DNA from: Adenophora triphylla var. japonica | Taxonomy: Eukaryota; Streptophyta; Magnoliopsida; Asterales; Campanulaceae | DNA: 64,000 nucleotides | NCBI GenBank assembly: GCA_022495995.1 | Contig: JAFEMH010005396.1 | Coordinates: forward strand, 100,690-164,689 | Reading direction: 5' to 3' | In this document: positions 42,755 to 54,789 of the stretch, piece after piece | Position numbering within the stretch: the stretch's first letter is position 1 | Layout: each line of letters begins with the position of its first letter | The notes under the pieces: generated by a model | The model's input: the letters and a program-made list of their open reading frames with translations, nothing else | Told to the model about the DNA's origin: nothing | Databases searched by the model: none | Made by a program: the position numbers and the translations under genes

Positions 42755-43547
42755 TCAGGAGAAGATCTTTTGGACGACATATGGCCCGACCCATACGAGG
42801 CTCCCATTTGCCGAGAGGGTTGATACGGTGGGAGGCTTTTCTTTTAGAACGAGATCACCTTCTCGGATCTCCCGATGCTTTACTTTCTTGTCGAAGGCTC
42901 TGGCCATTCTTCCTTGGTAGGCTCGGATGTGTTCCATGGCCTTCGGTCGGCGTTCGTCTAGTAGGGCCAATCCATCATGGCGACTGCTGGAGCCATTCGA
43001 CCTCGTTGATACGGCTTTCCGGCGGTATACGGAGCGAGGGATTTCCGGCTCGATTGGGAGTACGGCTTCCATTCCGTATGTGAGGGCAAAAGGTGTTTCC
43101 CCGGTTGCCGTTCGGCGATGTTACGTAGCCCCGAGTGCCGAGGTGTAACTTCTCGGGCCAATCTACGCCTTGGACAGCCATTTTCCGGATGATATTTTCG
43201 AGTCTTGTTTCTTTGCTTGACGGCTCCGTTGGTTTGGGGCACAGTAGGGAGATGACTTGTGACGGGTTATTCGGAATTCCGCCGGCGGTTTTCACATTCC
43301 CCTTCGAAGTGGGATCCATTATACGAGATGATTTCGGTGGCAACCCGTATCTGCACATGATGTTTTCTTTGATGAAGAGGGCAACTTTCTTTGAATCGAG
43401 GATTTTGTAGGACTTTGCGAGCATCCTTTCCACTTCCTTCGAAGAAATGACCAATCTGCGTCTCTTTAGGCTCTTCCGCGAGTTCCCAAATTCACACTCG
43501 TCAAAATCTCTTCGGCGGCTTGGGCTCGATTTTCCTCTTCCGGACAA
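42755..43547 (-). pseudogene. Element T integrase, frameshifted
   Basis: Minus-strand reading gives KKVALFIKENIMCRYGLP, LENIIRKMAVQGVDWPEKLH and LGTRGYVTS. It then gives MEAVLPIEPEIP and the GDLVLKEKPPT and GPYVVQKIFS C-terminal motifs. The order is that of Tat-lineage integrase core and C-terminal domain. The frame shifts at least twice. The N-terminal HHCC zinc finger is not recognised upstream, so the domain appears truncated. Confidence 0.85.
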
Positions 43548-44739
43548 CTTTGCTTAAAGATTTTTTTTGTTTGATTGATTTTTTTTTTTTTAATGTGTCT
43601 GCTTCTTTATCTAATGAGTTATTATTAAGTTTTTTTTTTTAATTCGTCATTAGTTAAAGTGGCAATCAAGGGATATTCAGAAAGGTTCGTCATTTCATTG
43701 AAAACGAAAGGGAATACGGCGCTTGCTACGGACTCGTAGTCTTCGGGCGTAAGGCCGTCGGACGACCCTAGAGACTCGATCTTAACAAGAGAGAGGCTGG
43801 GAGGACTTGTCCTAGATTGACACAAAGGGACGGGGGACCAATCCAAGCTTGGTGATCATTTCCTCCTTGGTCGCGGATGGGCACGAGAGAGTTTCCCAAT
43901 TCTTTAGCGGCATCGCTATTGGTGGCCTCATGACTCGGGAAGCTGTCTTTGTTTTTGTTTTCCTTTCTCAATTCTTTGCTATCATCTCTTGGGTGAGCCG
44001 AGATCAATCAGTCGGCACTGGACTTTTTCTTCGAACAATTCTTTGCATAATCGAGACCATCCCAATCATCGAGGGAAATTCCGTGGCCTTAGCTTTTAGC
44101 ACTGTCGGTTCGAATTCGGGTTTCGGATCTTCTGGGCGTAGGAATAGTGGTTGTGAGCTTCTCGGCTGTTCCACCAGTCGAGCACGCCTACGAAGGTATA
44201 CTCACTTTTCATGGCGGTGGTAGCCCCGGGTATCTTGGGTAGGTCCGGGAACATTCTACGGACCGGGTTAGCCTTGGTTCCTACGAACTTGTTGAGGCTA
44301 TCCTGTAGCTTTAGCCATCCTGCCGTAGGAGTGGGCTCTGTGATGTTTCTGGTTGTGTGGGACCCTTTACAAAGTAGTCGGCCAAATTAGGGCGAAGGGG
44401 AGAGATTTGGGATTGTCGGCCGGGACCTTTCTGTGGCGGCTTCAAATCTTTTTCCCTTTGCGGTGTCCACTGAGGAGGCCTCATATCCCAGGCCGTGGCG
44501 AAGTATTTTGTCCTTTTACTTCGATGAGTTTGAAAGTTCCTTGTTGGCGCTTCCCAGGCCGAGGCCGGAGTAGATAGCTCATTTTCTCATCATTTTCAAG
44601 ACCGGTGGGATTTTATCCCAGTGTGACCGTCGGATCTATGTTGCACACTTGGGCCTTGGGAGGCTCGGCCGTGAAGCCCGTTAGCATGTGACCTTCCTCG
44701 TCATGTTTGATTTCAGAATAGGTATTCCGCCCGTATACG

Positions 44740-45110
44740 TGCCCTCTAAAGTGACTAAATCCCCGTAAATGGTCGTCGGATCCCCATTCGAGGCGAATTT
44801 CACACACTTTGGTGGAGGCTTGAGGCGACCCCTTTGACTTGGTGCGGCCAAGGTCTTCCCAGCGGGGCATTGAAAGTAATCGGGATGTCGATAACCTGGA
44901 ATTCCACAGGTATCAATTTACTGTCCAAACCGAGAGGTCTAAAGTAGCAACTCAGGGGCTTGCTCGGGATGTTGAGTCGTAAGCTTTGGCTGTGAGAGAA
45001 GAAGGCTTCAAGTCTGTAGTCTTGATATCAAGCAAGCTCATGATCTTTGCTTTGGAAGAATGTTCATTCGGACCCATTATCAACCAGGACCCGAGGAGGC
45101 GTCGTTCATC
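44740..45110 (-). pseudogene. Element T protease (retropepsin), frameshifted
   Basis: The minus strand reads PPRVLVDNGS (near 45065-45097), matching the retropepsin active-site block of Tat elements (D-N-G-S). VEFQVIDIPITFNAPLGRPW follows near 44850-44915, the usual C-terminal block. Downstream (about 44520-44610) RPRPGKRQQGTFKLIEVKGQ resembles the linker that precedes reverse transcriptase, but no reverse transcriptase follows before integrase at 43547. Confidence 0.7.
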
Positions 45111-47089
45111 CAGTGGTGTGATGAAGAGAGGCTCATTATGATCGGCCCCAAATTGAGGGAGGTCGAGATGCTGTGAAAGTGATTATGTTCCCGTAGTGGA
45201 TGTTTCCAATCAGTGTACCACATCATCGGGAGTAGCATCAATAGGCACGAGTGCGAGCCGGGCTTTCTTCCGGCTTCGACTTATGGGGATAAGGCGAAGT
45301 GAGTAGAGACCGAGAGGGAAATGTTGGCTGTGTTTGCTTCAAGCCCAGGTGAGCACGGGATCCTCTTTTCGAGTGCAGGTTTGTTGTCTTAGCATAGGGC
45401 GGCGATCTTCTTTCGGTGTTTGATGCTGTGGCCTTCTTATACGCCTTGGGATTTCCTTGGAAGATGCGCCGGATCGGGTCAACAGATTAACTTCCTCATC
45501 GATCGTCTCTTGGTAGGATTTCTTCAATCTTTGCCAGGGTCAATGGGGAGCCCTTTTGGCTATTGGCCATTGGTTATGACGGAGTCTAGTGACAGATGGT
45601 GGCATGCTTGGCTCCTTCTGGGCGGCCCTTATAAGCTGCTTCCCAAGTCACGAGGCTTTTGGGTTTGGGGTTGTGTTGTTGCCCCTTGGATGGCCCACGA
45701 GCTAGGGCGTCCTCGATTCACTCTCGCTGGCCGGCCTTTCTCATTGTTATCATGCAACAAGAGTCGCTATTGTCGGGACTCGGCGGCTTTTCGATCTCAT
45801 CCCGGTATAGTGCGGCCATTACGATTCCCTTACGTAATATTCGAGTTGGAGATGATTATAGCGTTTTGCGTGGGAGCGCATCCGGTATCATGCCGGTTTC
45901 TAGGACTTCTACGAAAGGCGACATACATTCGGGAAAGGTGACCTCTTCTTGGGTAACCACGACAAGGAGTGTCACTTTGTTACGGGGTGGATTTGATCTA
46001 ACCATGGTTATTTTCTCATTTGGGCGGATGGGAGTTAATTTTCCTCTTTCGATCGAGATCTTCGACTATCGGCTGGATCGGACACACTGAAAACCCTTTC
46101 CCCAAAGCATGGTATGCGGTGTTGAATTCTAAGATATCCGCGTGCTCGGATCCATGAAACTTCATGGCCTTCATGTCCTCGGTCTCGTATTCGTCTTCCG
46201 AAGTTTCTTCGTCGTCGCTTCTTGATAACCAACCATTGTGCACAGCTCCCATGGGCTCATTTAGGCATGATTGTTCCAGTTGTTTCCGGATCCGGGGCCT
46301 CGGTTGACTCTTCACTCTCGTCATCATCATCATCATTGTCATCGGAATCTTCTTCCCATACTACCGGGATTTCGGTGAGAGGAATGTCGATCAAACCCGT
46401 TGGGGAATATGGGTGCGTGCAACCGCGAAATTGTCATATGTTCCCATTCCGGAAGCGGTAATTGTGACTCGGCTTCTCCTCCCGAGAATTGCGGGGGAAG
46501 AGTGAGAGGGTGGCACGTATTTGACACCGGGTAGGATATAGAAGGAATCCTCCTCTTCCGATTCTTATTTGTTCTCGGGATCATATTCGGGCTTTCCCAG
46601 AGCCAATTTGCAGAAAGTGTACTAGCTCCGAGATGCTCTTCGGCCTCTTTGCTGATAAGCCCCGATACGGGTGTTCGCCGGAAACTTTCTTGCTCAATCT
46701 TTCTTGATTGTTCTAACCATCTTGTATAAATGGTTCTCTCATGTTACGAGTGGAACGGCCCGGTTCTTCGGTATCGGCCTTCCCTTCACCCGAAAAATAG
46801 CGGGCCTCGTATTCTTGCAAGGAGTCTCGACATGAGACCAAGATGGGTTGATTCGTTCGATATCCTCGAGGCGAGGGGAATCCGAATTCGGGATCCTCGA
46901 CGAGATTGGCCACGGGTATTTGGGGACCTTCATCGGCATCTTCTGGGCGTGTGAAGATTCTCCGCATTCAATCATATTCACTGATTATGGTTCCGTGGCG
47001 GCGGATTTTTGGCTTGTGTTGGGTCCTCGGGGCCTTCCAACTTTCCTTGCTCTATTAGCCCTGAATTGCCTTTTTCGAGTAAAGCGGCA

Positions 47090-48920
47090 TCGATCGGATG
47101 TCAGTGAGCTTGATGAAAGGCACAATACTTTGTAGTATCCACGGGAGCATTCGGATTTACGGGTTGGAAATTTTCCAAAGGCCGCAACAAGCCTTCTTTC
47201 ACCGAGTCCCTAAAGATGTCATTCGGGGGCATTCCAAAGTTTTCGAGATTTATGACCCGCGATGCAGGCTCGGCCGGTTTCTGGGAGCAAAAGGAGTCGT
47301 GTTATTACATTCTGTCCCGCATAGTTAATCGTCTCTTTGCCTTTGGCGAGGAGCGAGCGATGTTTGCGGGAGGAGCCCGATATACGTAGGCGAGTGCGGC
47401 GGCCGGTTCTTGATTGTAGGCCTTTTCAAACTTAGGCTGCGAGAGTTAACCATGGCCCGCAAGTCGAGTATGGGAAGTAGGCGAGGAGGCTCTCGAGATG
47501 TGGTTTCAAGCATGGTGGAAGATGTCCGGTTGTTCCTCTTCGGAAGGAGGGATGGCCATTTCACGAGTTTCGAGATTCCACCGCTTGTAAAAGTCCCCAA
47601 CATTCTCATCGGGGCCATTTGCATTTGTTGTTTGTAGGTCAACCCTATTTGTTTCCCATTCCAAGTTGGCCTTATATTTCTCTGTGAAGGCATTGGTAAT
47701 CTGGTCCCATGTGGCCCACGGCCCGGGTTTCAAACGGAAGAACCATTTTAAGGCCTTTGGACTTCAAGGATAGGCGAAATAGTCGGCCGAGCTGGCGATT
47801 GGTACATCCTTTGGCTTTCATCGCCAAGAGTATATGTGTCCCAAATGGGTTTTGGGACATGCGGTCCCATCAAAGAGATCCAGATTAGGCATCACGAATT
47901 TGTGGGGCGGAGGAACAATGGAGTCGGGTGCAGCGTAGGCCGGAAGGCGGACTTCTTGGCGATCGGTTCGGCGATCTGCGCTTTCATTTCCTTGTGTTGT
48001 TCCATGAACCGGGCCGGATGAGGGTCTTGTGGCGGAACCATGGCATTCAAGCTAGTGGGTGAGCTAGAGAGAGGAGCTACCATTTGGAGGCGGGCGAGGT
48101 GGAGGGAACGGCCGGTCCGGGGACGTAGGTGAAAACGTCTGGGGGAAATTTGAGTTACCACAGGGAGCATGAGTAGGAGCTGAGCAAAGGATAGAACCTT
48201 GCGGCTTCTTTGTTGATTTTCAAGCGGCAAAGTAGGTGGGGGCAGCCCCGATGTGGCCGGATAACTTGGATTTCAGTGGGGCCCGTAAGTAGGCTTGAGT
48301 GCGGAGTTTCTTGTCCCGGATTGTTGAAATGCATGGTGCTTGTGGTGAAGGTGTGTAACAGGGGGAATGCTGCGGTCTGGTGATTCGGATGACACGGGAT
48401 GGAGGCTTGGTAACCCATAGAAGTCACAGTGAGGAATGGATTTGTGTGAGGAAGCGGTGAACTAGTGCTTGTTACGAGGAGGGGCTCTGAGCGTGGCCCC
48501 GGAACCAAGTTGTGGCGGCATTCCAGGCTATATTCTTTGTGAGGGTCGGATTGATCGGTTCCGGGCGAGGAGGGATCCCAGATTAGGCTGTGGCATTCGA
48601 GATAGCCCCAACCATGAGAAGACATTCCGTGCGATTTTGCCCCATTTTGATTTGTGCCGTCGGGCTGCATGGATCCGGTGGTACGTGGTTGGGGAGGCCC
48701 GGGTGACCCGAAAATCGAGGAGCATGGAGTTACGGTAGTGGCACCGTAGGAGGTGGGTGGCGGCATCTGGTGTAATCGGGCGGCGAGAGTGGGGTTGGCA
48801 TCCTCGTCTTCTTCCACGGTGAAGGTGCCATCGGGATTGAGGCGGCGGCCGGACCGTGACTCTTAATAGCCTCCATAAAACATTTGTTTAGGCTGTGCTT
48901 CTGTCGTAACCTCATACGTT
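47090..48920 (-). pseudogene. Element T gag, frameshifted
   Basis: On the minus strand a Pro-rich N-terminal part (48155-48817) precedes the retrotransposon gag core, WATWDQITNAFTEKYKANLE and VGDFYKRWNLETREMA (47506-47733). Near 47100-47140 a zinc-binding knuckle of the form CAFHQAH with following His/Asp residues can be read in one frame. The gag would package element RNA. Several shifts break it. Confidence 0.75.
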
Positions 48921-50450
48921 ACGCTGGCGATTCCCTTTGTTGCTCTGTACGAGGGGTCCGGGAGGTGGAGTGACGTTATCCCCATCATTACCGGGCGATG
49001 CGAGACATTACGAAACCCGGAGTCGGAACAAACGGCGAAGGCGATGACGCGCTTGACTCTTCCCAGCGATCAAACGGTGACCCGGTGCCGAAACCAAGCT
49101 TTGTGCGGAGGCTGCGGGGAAAGGACACGAAGGTTCGGATGTGCAGGAATGGAAGGAGGGTAGGTGTTTGGGCTTTTGGCTCATGCAACATGCGGATTAT
49201 TTGTTCACGTTTACTTAAAACATGTTTTATTAACCTAATCGGTTGGAAAAGATTGCTCTTCTTTTCGCAAACTACTGCGATTCTGGATCGGTGGGCCCCG
49301 TCACTACGTGTATAAGCCCTCGTATTCCACAGTATTTCGACCTCCCGGGGTGGGCCGGCCCGGGCGAGGTCCTATAGGGCAAGCGGGTCCCACCGGCCGA
49401 AGAAAAACGATCCTAAAAGTACGGCGGGTAATCGAGTCTTAACGAGCATTCGATGTAAATTACGGACAAGGCGGCGTCGAAAGTCAAGATCATGTCCGAG
49501 GAGCTCGACAAAAAGTCGGCATGATTTGGACGATAAGCGTCCACGATTGATCTTGACTTGTCGTCGGTTAAGCCGTAATTAGGCATGGAATAGTCATTAA
49601 TCCTTGATGACTCGGTGTCAATCTTTGGGAGTCGAGTGTATAATTTGTGCCGGTCGAGCCGAAGTCGGCGCCGGTCAATATCTTGGTCGAAAGTGCGCGG
49701 CGGAAAACCGGCGAGAACTTCGGCGATTAGGGACCCGAAAGATATTGAGTCGGTATGCCGACAAAGGCTTGAAAGGAAAGGTCTATACACGGACGGGGCA
49801 TGACACGAGACCGGACTAAAAACCAACCGGGTCTCGGACAAAGTGTGTCACAGACAAGTGCATGGTCGACACGAGGCTCCATGGGATGTTTGGGTAGTCT
49901 GTGCTCATCAGAAGCGTAATAAGACCAAACGGACCGCGACAAGGATTTCCCGGGTTAAGGACGTAGTGTGCGGTGTACGGTCACGTGCGCGTAGTGTGCA
50001 AACGATCTATATTCTTTTACGAGTAAAATAGAGATTTTTTTATGTGTCTTCAAAAATATGATGCATGATTTTTTGGAAATTTTCTTTTTTTTTTGAATTT
50101 TTTTTTTTTGATTTTTTTTTTATGAGCACATAAGCACGAAGGCACGAAAATTCCGGCAGGTTAGGGACATTATTCCGACAGTCAAAATTTTGACTTTCTC
50201 AGGCGGCCAAAACAACATGAAAACTGTGCAAAAAATCAACACACACACAAAAATGATTTTCAAAGCCGGGACGGAAGCTTGACCCTCAAAAGCTTTTTTT
50301 TTGAAAACGGTGATACCGGTACGTGGGATTGTTAGACCACAATTTATCCCCGACTCGTGTTAGGAGGCGATAACGGGAAATTTAGTGGTTTCCACCAATA
50401 TACCGAATACCATTTTTATTAAAAAGCTTAGTCCCCGGCGAGTCGCCCTT
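48921..50450 (-). other. Leader of element T between gag and the 5' LTR, with PBS
   Basis: On the minus strand the LTR ends CATTCATCACA and is followed by AAGGGCGACTCGCCGGGGAC (about 50431-50450). This resembles the GGCGACTC...GGGGA PBS region of Tat elements. The rest is leader sequence; an open minus frame of 142 codons at 49413-49841 has no similarity I recognise and is probably fortuitous. Confidence 0.55.
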
Positions 50451-52205
50451 TGTGATGAATGTTGCCATTTCGCGGGAAAAATTCGGTTTTGCGTTTCTTT
50501 GAAAAACCAAATAAAACCGGAAAAACGAGTCGCCACGCCATTTTAATTTTGAGGGCCAAAACTTTGAAAAAAGCCCGAGATCAGAGATTTAGGTTCGGAG
50601 GTCATGTTACGCGTCGGGAAGGACGTTAGTGTGCACCCGACGCGCCTCGTAAAACGAGTCTTCCAAGCTGAAAATCATTTGTGTGTGTGTGTGTGTGTGT
50701 GTGTTTTGGCCAAAATAAGTTGAAACTCAGAAAAGTAAAAATTGGAATATATTTTTAAGACTTTAAACTGATCCCATGATTTTTGGAAGATTTTGGATTG
50801 AGATTTGGTACTCAAACGACCTTTTGAAGTTGAGAGCCATTTCTGCCAGAATGAAAAAGGCAGTGGACCTTTGATTTTGAAATGTATTCAAGGGTCTTAA
50901 AACTTCATAATCTGGATAAACTCAGAGAATGAAAGTTGTTCTAGACACCTTAAATAAAGTTTGTGCGAAGGAATTTTCCATTTTGGAGAAGATTTGAGGG
51001 TCAAAACCTTCTGGAAACCTCAGATATGAGATCTGGATTCCCAGAAGCTGATGAACTAGCCTCTGAAAGAAAATTTGAAAAGAGGAGTTTTACTCACCCA
51101 AAAAATAAGGTAAAAATATGTCTGGAAAGCTCTGGATGTTGGATACAAAAAGTATTTTGTAGTCAACACCAAATTCAAGTTCATCTGTGTCCAAAAATTA
51201 AGACCATGGACTGAGGTCTGAGAAAATTGCTACTGGACAGCAACTTCTCAAGAAAGAAAACATGATTTTAAGGGGGTTTTGCATCCATGCTTGTCCCCAT
51301 TTCCCTAGGTTTTGGTTAGTGATCACTAGACATTTTAGTGGTGAATCAACTATACCAAACCATCCTTAAGTACATTAGGACTAAGCATTTCATTTGCTTG
51401 GGAAGGGAATTTTATCCTTTGAAATCAAGATTTAGTGCTTGAAAATGGTTTTTAGGGTTTTGAAAGTGCATTTTTGCAAGTAAGCAAGAAAAGCTTTGAA
51501 AATAATGTTGATCTTTGTAGAAGATCATCCATGGAGATGGTCTTCCATGGTGATCTTCTTAGATCTAGAGAAAGAAGATGAAAGAACTACATTTTGTAGT
51601 TTGAAGATGCATGCATGGATGAGATTTAGGGTTAGGAAGAGGAGGGTTTACCAATCTTCCTTGTGTTCTTGAGTGTTTGGCTTGAGTATATGAGTGTTTA
51701 GGGCTTGAATATGAGAGTGAGTGGATGAGTGTGAGTTGGGAAAGATTGGAGAGAAAAAGGTGACAATTCTTGAAGAATTCTCCTTTGTTTTCTCTCTATA
51801 TTTCGCCGAGAGGTTCGGTGCAATTGTGTTCTTCCTTTTTTTTCATTTTTTGTATTTGGAGGGCTCAATTTATAGCCCTCCTGAAAATGCAAAAGGTATC
51901 CGCGCGGATAGGTCCGGGCGGCGTGCCTTTGTTCATTAAATGCGGCTTCGGCTTTGGACAAGAAGAATATTTCTTTTGAAATTCAAATTAGGCGGCCGGT
52001 TTATGTTTCCGGCCATTGCTATATTTGGTTTTCTTCTTTTGTTTTTCTTTTTGAGATTCTTTTTAAGGTTTAACCTTAAATAACAATGCCCATTTTACCC
52101 TCGCTTTGTTAGAAATGTTAGGATAGTTAGGAATTGTTAGAAATGTTATAACTTTCGTTAATTTTCTAACGAAAATTCTAACAAGCTCAAATTGGAGCAC
52201 TTACA
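50451..52205 (-). repeat. 5' LTR of element T, 1755 bp
   Basis: It matches 33777-35536 with a few substitutions and small indels and ends GAGCACTTACA. High LTR identity means the insertion is the youngest of the nest, in keeping with its position. Confidence 0.92.
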
Positions 52206-53279
52206 GCGAGCACGGTACCCGAGATTGAAGCTTATTTCTGAGGGAAAACTTTGAGAGATGTCCAAGTGAACACACATTGTTCCACCAAATCAAAGGGAGG
52301 TAAGTTCATAATTGTCGGCCTTTATGTTGATGATTTGATCTTTACGGGGAATGATAAAAGTTTTTGTGATGAGTTCAAGAATTCTATGATCTTTGGAATT
52401 TGAGATGTCGACTTGGGCAAGATGAAGTATTTTCTCGAGTGGAAGTGAAACGGTGTCAAGATGGGATCTTCATGCGGAGAAGGTATGCGAGAGAAGTTCT
52501 AGCACGTTTTGGTATGGAGGAAAGTAACTCGGTGAAGAACCCAATTGTACCGAGAACAAAACTTCACAAGGATCAAGGTGGTGATAGAGTCGATGAAACT
52601 TTGTTGGCAAGCCTGAGTCGCGAGTCTCATGTATCTTACGGTAACAAGGCCAAATTTGATGTTTGGAGTTTGTTTGATAAGCGATTCATGGCCGGTCCCG
52701 AGAGTTTCTCATTGGCTTGCGGGCAAAGGATTCTAAGGTACTTGAAAGGGACTACGGGCGGGAATTTTCTACAAAAGAGGAGAAGGTAACATAAAGCTTG
52801 TGGGGTACACCGATAGTGACTACGCGGGTGATCTAGATGATCGGAAAAGCACTTCAGGCTTTGTGTTCATGATGGCGTCGGGAGCAGTTTCTTGGGCATC
52901 AAAGAAACAACCTGTTGTTGCGCTTTCCACTATCGAGGCAGAGTACATAGCTGCAGCGGCATGTGTGTGTCAGTGTGTTTGGCTCAGAAGAGTGCTTGAA
53001 AGGCTTGGTTTCGCAGAAAATGAAGAGACTGTGATTATGTGTGATAACGGTTACTTGCAATTCGAGTTTGTCAAGCATCCAGTTTTCCATGGAAAAAGCA
53101 AACACATTGACGTGAGGTTTCACTATCTGAGAGAATTGGTAAATAATGGCATTGTCAAGATCTGTCATTGTCCAACAGAAGATCAAGTTGCAGACATTTT
53201 CACAAAATCTCTGAAGTTGGAACAGTTCCTGAAGCTTCGCAAGATGCTTGGAGTGATTGATGTTTCTGAAGTAAGCTAA
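52206..53279 (+). pseudogene. Copia C3 gag-pol, second part (reverse transcriptase end and RNase H)
   Basis: Resuming after element T, the frame-shifted stretch 52206-52790 still shows FIIVGLYVDDLIFTGND (the YVDD catalytic motif), KMKYFL, and [11 protein letters not shown] clean 159-codon frame (52800-53279) then gives [39 protein letters not shown] and DIFTKSLK, the copia RNase H and C-terminus. The shifted part contrasts with the clean sequence on both sides and is discussed in the findings. Confidence 0.9.
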
Positions 53280-53297
53280 TCGTGAAGGGTTTAGCTT

Positions 53298-53562
53298 AAG
53301 GGAGGGAATGTTGAGTAGTACGATTTGGTTGAATAAGTCTTTCACTTTCACTGTGATTGACCAAGTCGTAGTTGTTTTATCCTTTAGTCAAGTAAGTCCT
53401 ATTTTTAGGGAGTTCATGGAGAGTAGTGGAGTTGAGTCAGTCAGGGTTGTTCCTGATTTTTTGCTGTTTCAGTTGTTTCTCTTTCGTTGATGTAAGGCTA
53501 TTTATAGCCAGGTTTATTCATTCAATAATATTATCTCTTTCAGCTTCAGCTAAGTTTTCACA
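53298..53562 (+). repeat. Polypurine tract and 3' LTR of copia C3
   Basis: TAAGGGAGGGAA (53298-53308) is a typical polypurine tract. The LTR runs from TGTTGAGTAGTACG (53309) to TTTTCACA (53562), 254 bases. It has the palindrome GGCTATTTATAGCC, which includes a TATA-like core at about 53499-53506. Confidence 0.9.
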
Positions 53563-54780
53563 CTTTACGCAGGTGAATCCAAACCAAGTCACCTTCATTG
53601 AACTTGACTCTTTCTTCTGCATCTCCACTGAACTGATGTTTTGAACCGAGAGGAACCAAGTCCAATGGGCTAATAGGATTCATCCCATACACAACTTCAA
53701 AGTTTCTGTCAAAATCTGGAAGGACAAGAATAGGAGCTGCTGCCATTTTCGCTTTGACGAGCTCAAAACTTTTCTGGGCTGCTTCTGTCCATTGAAATGT
53801 TTTTCCTTTCAAACATTCAGTTAACGGAGCAACAAGGGTGCTAAAATCTCTAATAAATCTGCGATAAAATGACACCAGTCCATGAAAGCTTTGAACATCA
53901 TGAATGCTCTTCGTAACAAGCCAACTTCGATTGCCTCTACCTTCTTTGTCATCTACTTCAATTCCTTACGAAGTCACGAAATAACCCAAAAATATAATTC
54001 TATGGGTAAAAAATTCACACTTCTTTATGTTAACATACAATTTTTGCCCTCGCAAAGTTTGAAATACCTTCCTCGAAGTCTTGCTCATTCTCTTAGACGT
54101 CTTGCTATAAATTAATATATCATCAAAATAGACGACAACAAATTTCCCCATGAATGGTCTAAAAATTTGAGTCATTATACGTATAAAAGTACTCGGAGCA
54201 TTAGAAAGTCCAAAAGGCATTACCAACCACCCGTAGAGACCATTCTTTGTCTTGAAAGCCGTCTTCCATTCACCGCCTTACCTTATTCGAATCTGATGAT
54301 AGCCACTGCGAAGATCAACCTTAGAAAACAACTTAGCACCAAATAATTGATCAAGAAGATCTTCAAGACGAGGGATGGGGAATCGGTACTTCACAGTAAT
54401 TCGTTTGATAACTCGGCTATCCACACACATACGCCAAGAGCCATTTTTTTTAGGCACCAACAAGGCCGGAACAGCACAAGGACTTTTACTTTCTTGCAAA
54501 ACACCTTTAGCTAAAAGTTCATCAACTTGTCTCTGCAATTCCTCATTCTCCTTAGGATTCAAGCGGTAGGCGGCTTTATTTGGAAGAACAGAACCAGGCA
54601 CAAGATCAATCCAATGTTGCACGTCTCTCATCGGAGGGAGGCCTGATGGAATTTCATTTGGAACTATGTCACTGAACTCCTCCAAGATGGGTTGTCCAAA
54701 CGGACTATGTTCAACTTCTACAGATTTTGAGCTTTCCATTAAAACAAGAGCATGTCCTCCTTGAGACTCTTCGATCATAT
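53563..54780 (-). pseudogene. G1 reverse transcriptase with internal deletion to the polyprotein end
   Basis: From right to left the minus strand gives [53 protein letters not shown] (54278-54778). The 53966-54226 frame then gives [13 protein letters not shown] and [13 protein letters not shown] (the catalytic F/YxDD). Next comes FYRRFIRDFSTLVAPLTECL. At about 53690-53701 the RNase H start (DFDRNFEV) fuses to VYGMNPISPLDLVPL, a motif that normally lies after the integrase core. RNase H and most of integrase are therefore missing. Confidence 0.9.
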
Positions 54781-54789
54781 TGCCATGGT

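Larger units (their letters stand above)
33777..52205 (-). mobile_element. Tat/Ogre-Retand-like Ty3/gypsy element T, 18.4 kb, with antisense accessory ORFs
   Basis: It is bounded by near-identical ~1.76 kb LTRs (33777-35536 and 50451-52205), both starting TGTGATG on the plus strand. Minus-strand domains from right to left are PBS-like sequence, leader, gag, protease and integrase. Between integrase and the left LTR lie plus-strand ORFs resembling plant mobile domain and DUF7745 proteins, and two tandem arrays. Accessory ORFs after integrase, often antisense, and tandem arrays are known from the Tat branch (Grande, Retand and relatives). I cannot find a reverse transcriptase or RNase H between protease and integrase. 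It inserted into the reverse transcriptase of copia C3; a clear 5-base target duplication is not readable (gccgc on the left, gcgag on the right). Confidence 0.88.
30636..53562 (+). mobile_element. Ty1/copia element C3, split by the Tat element T
   Basis: In plus orientation: truncated 5' LTR (30636-30745), PBS (30748-30759), gag-pol (30833-33776 and 52206-53279), polypurine tract, 3' LTR (53309-53562). The polyprotein is long and clean up to the reverse transcriptase motif LYGLKQAP, where the 18.4 kb element T entered; it resumes at 52206. C3 itself lies in the gypsy element G1 between WIHLRK and GRFP. This fixes the insertion order as G1, then C3, then T. Confidence 0.9.

Noticed and set aside
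49413..49841. 142-codon minus-strand ORF in the element T leader
   Set aside because: No known motif, and it lies between PBS and gag, where leaders are normally non-coding; not strong enough to call.
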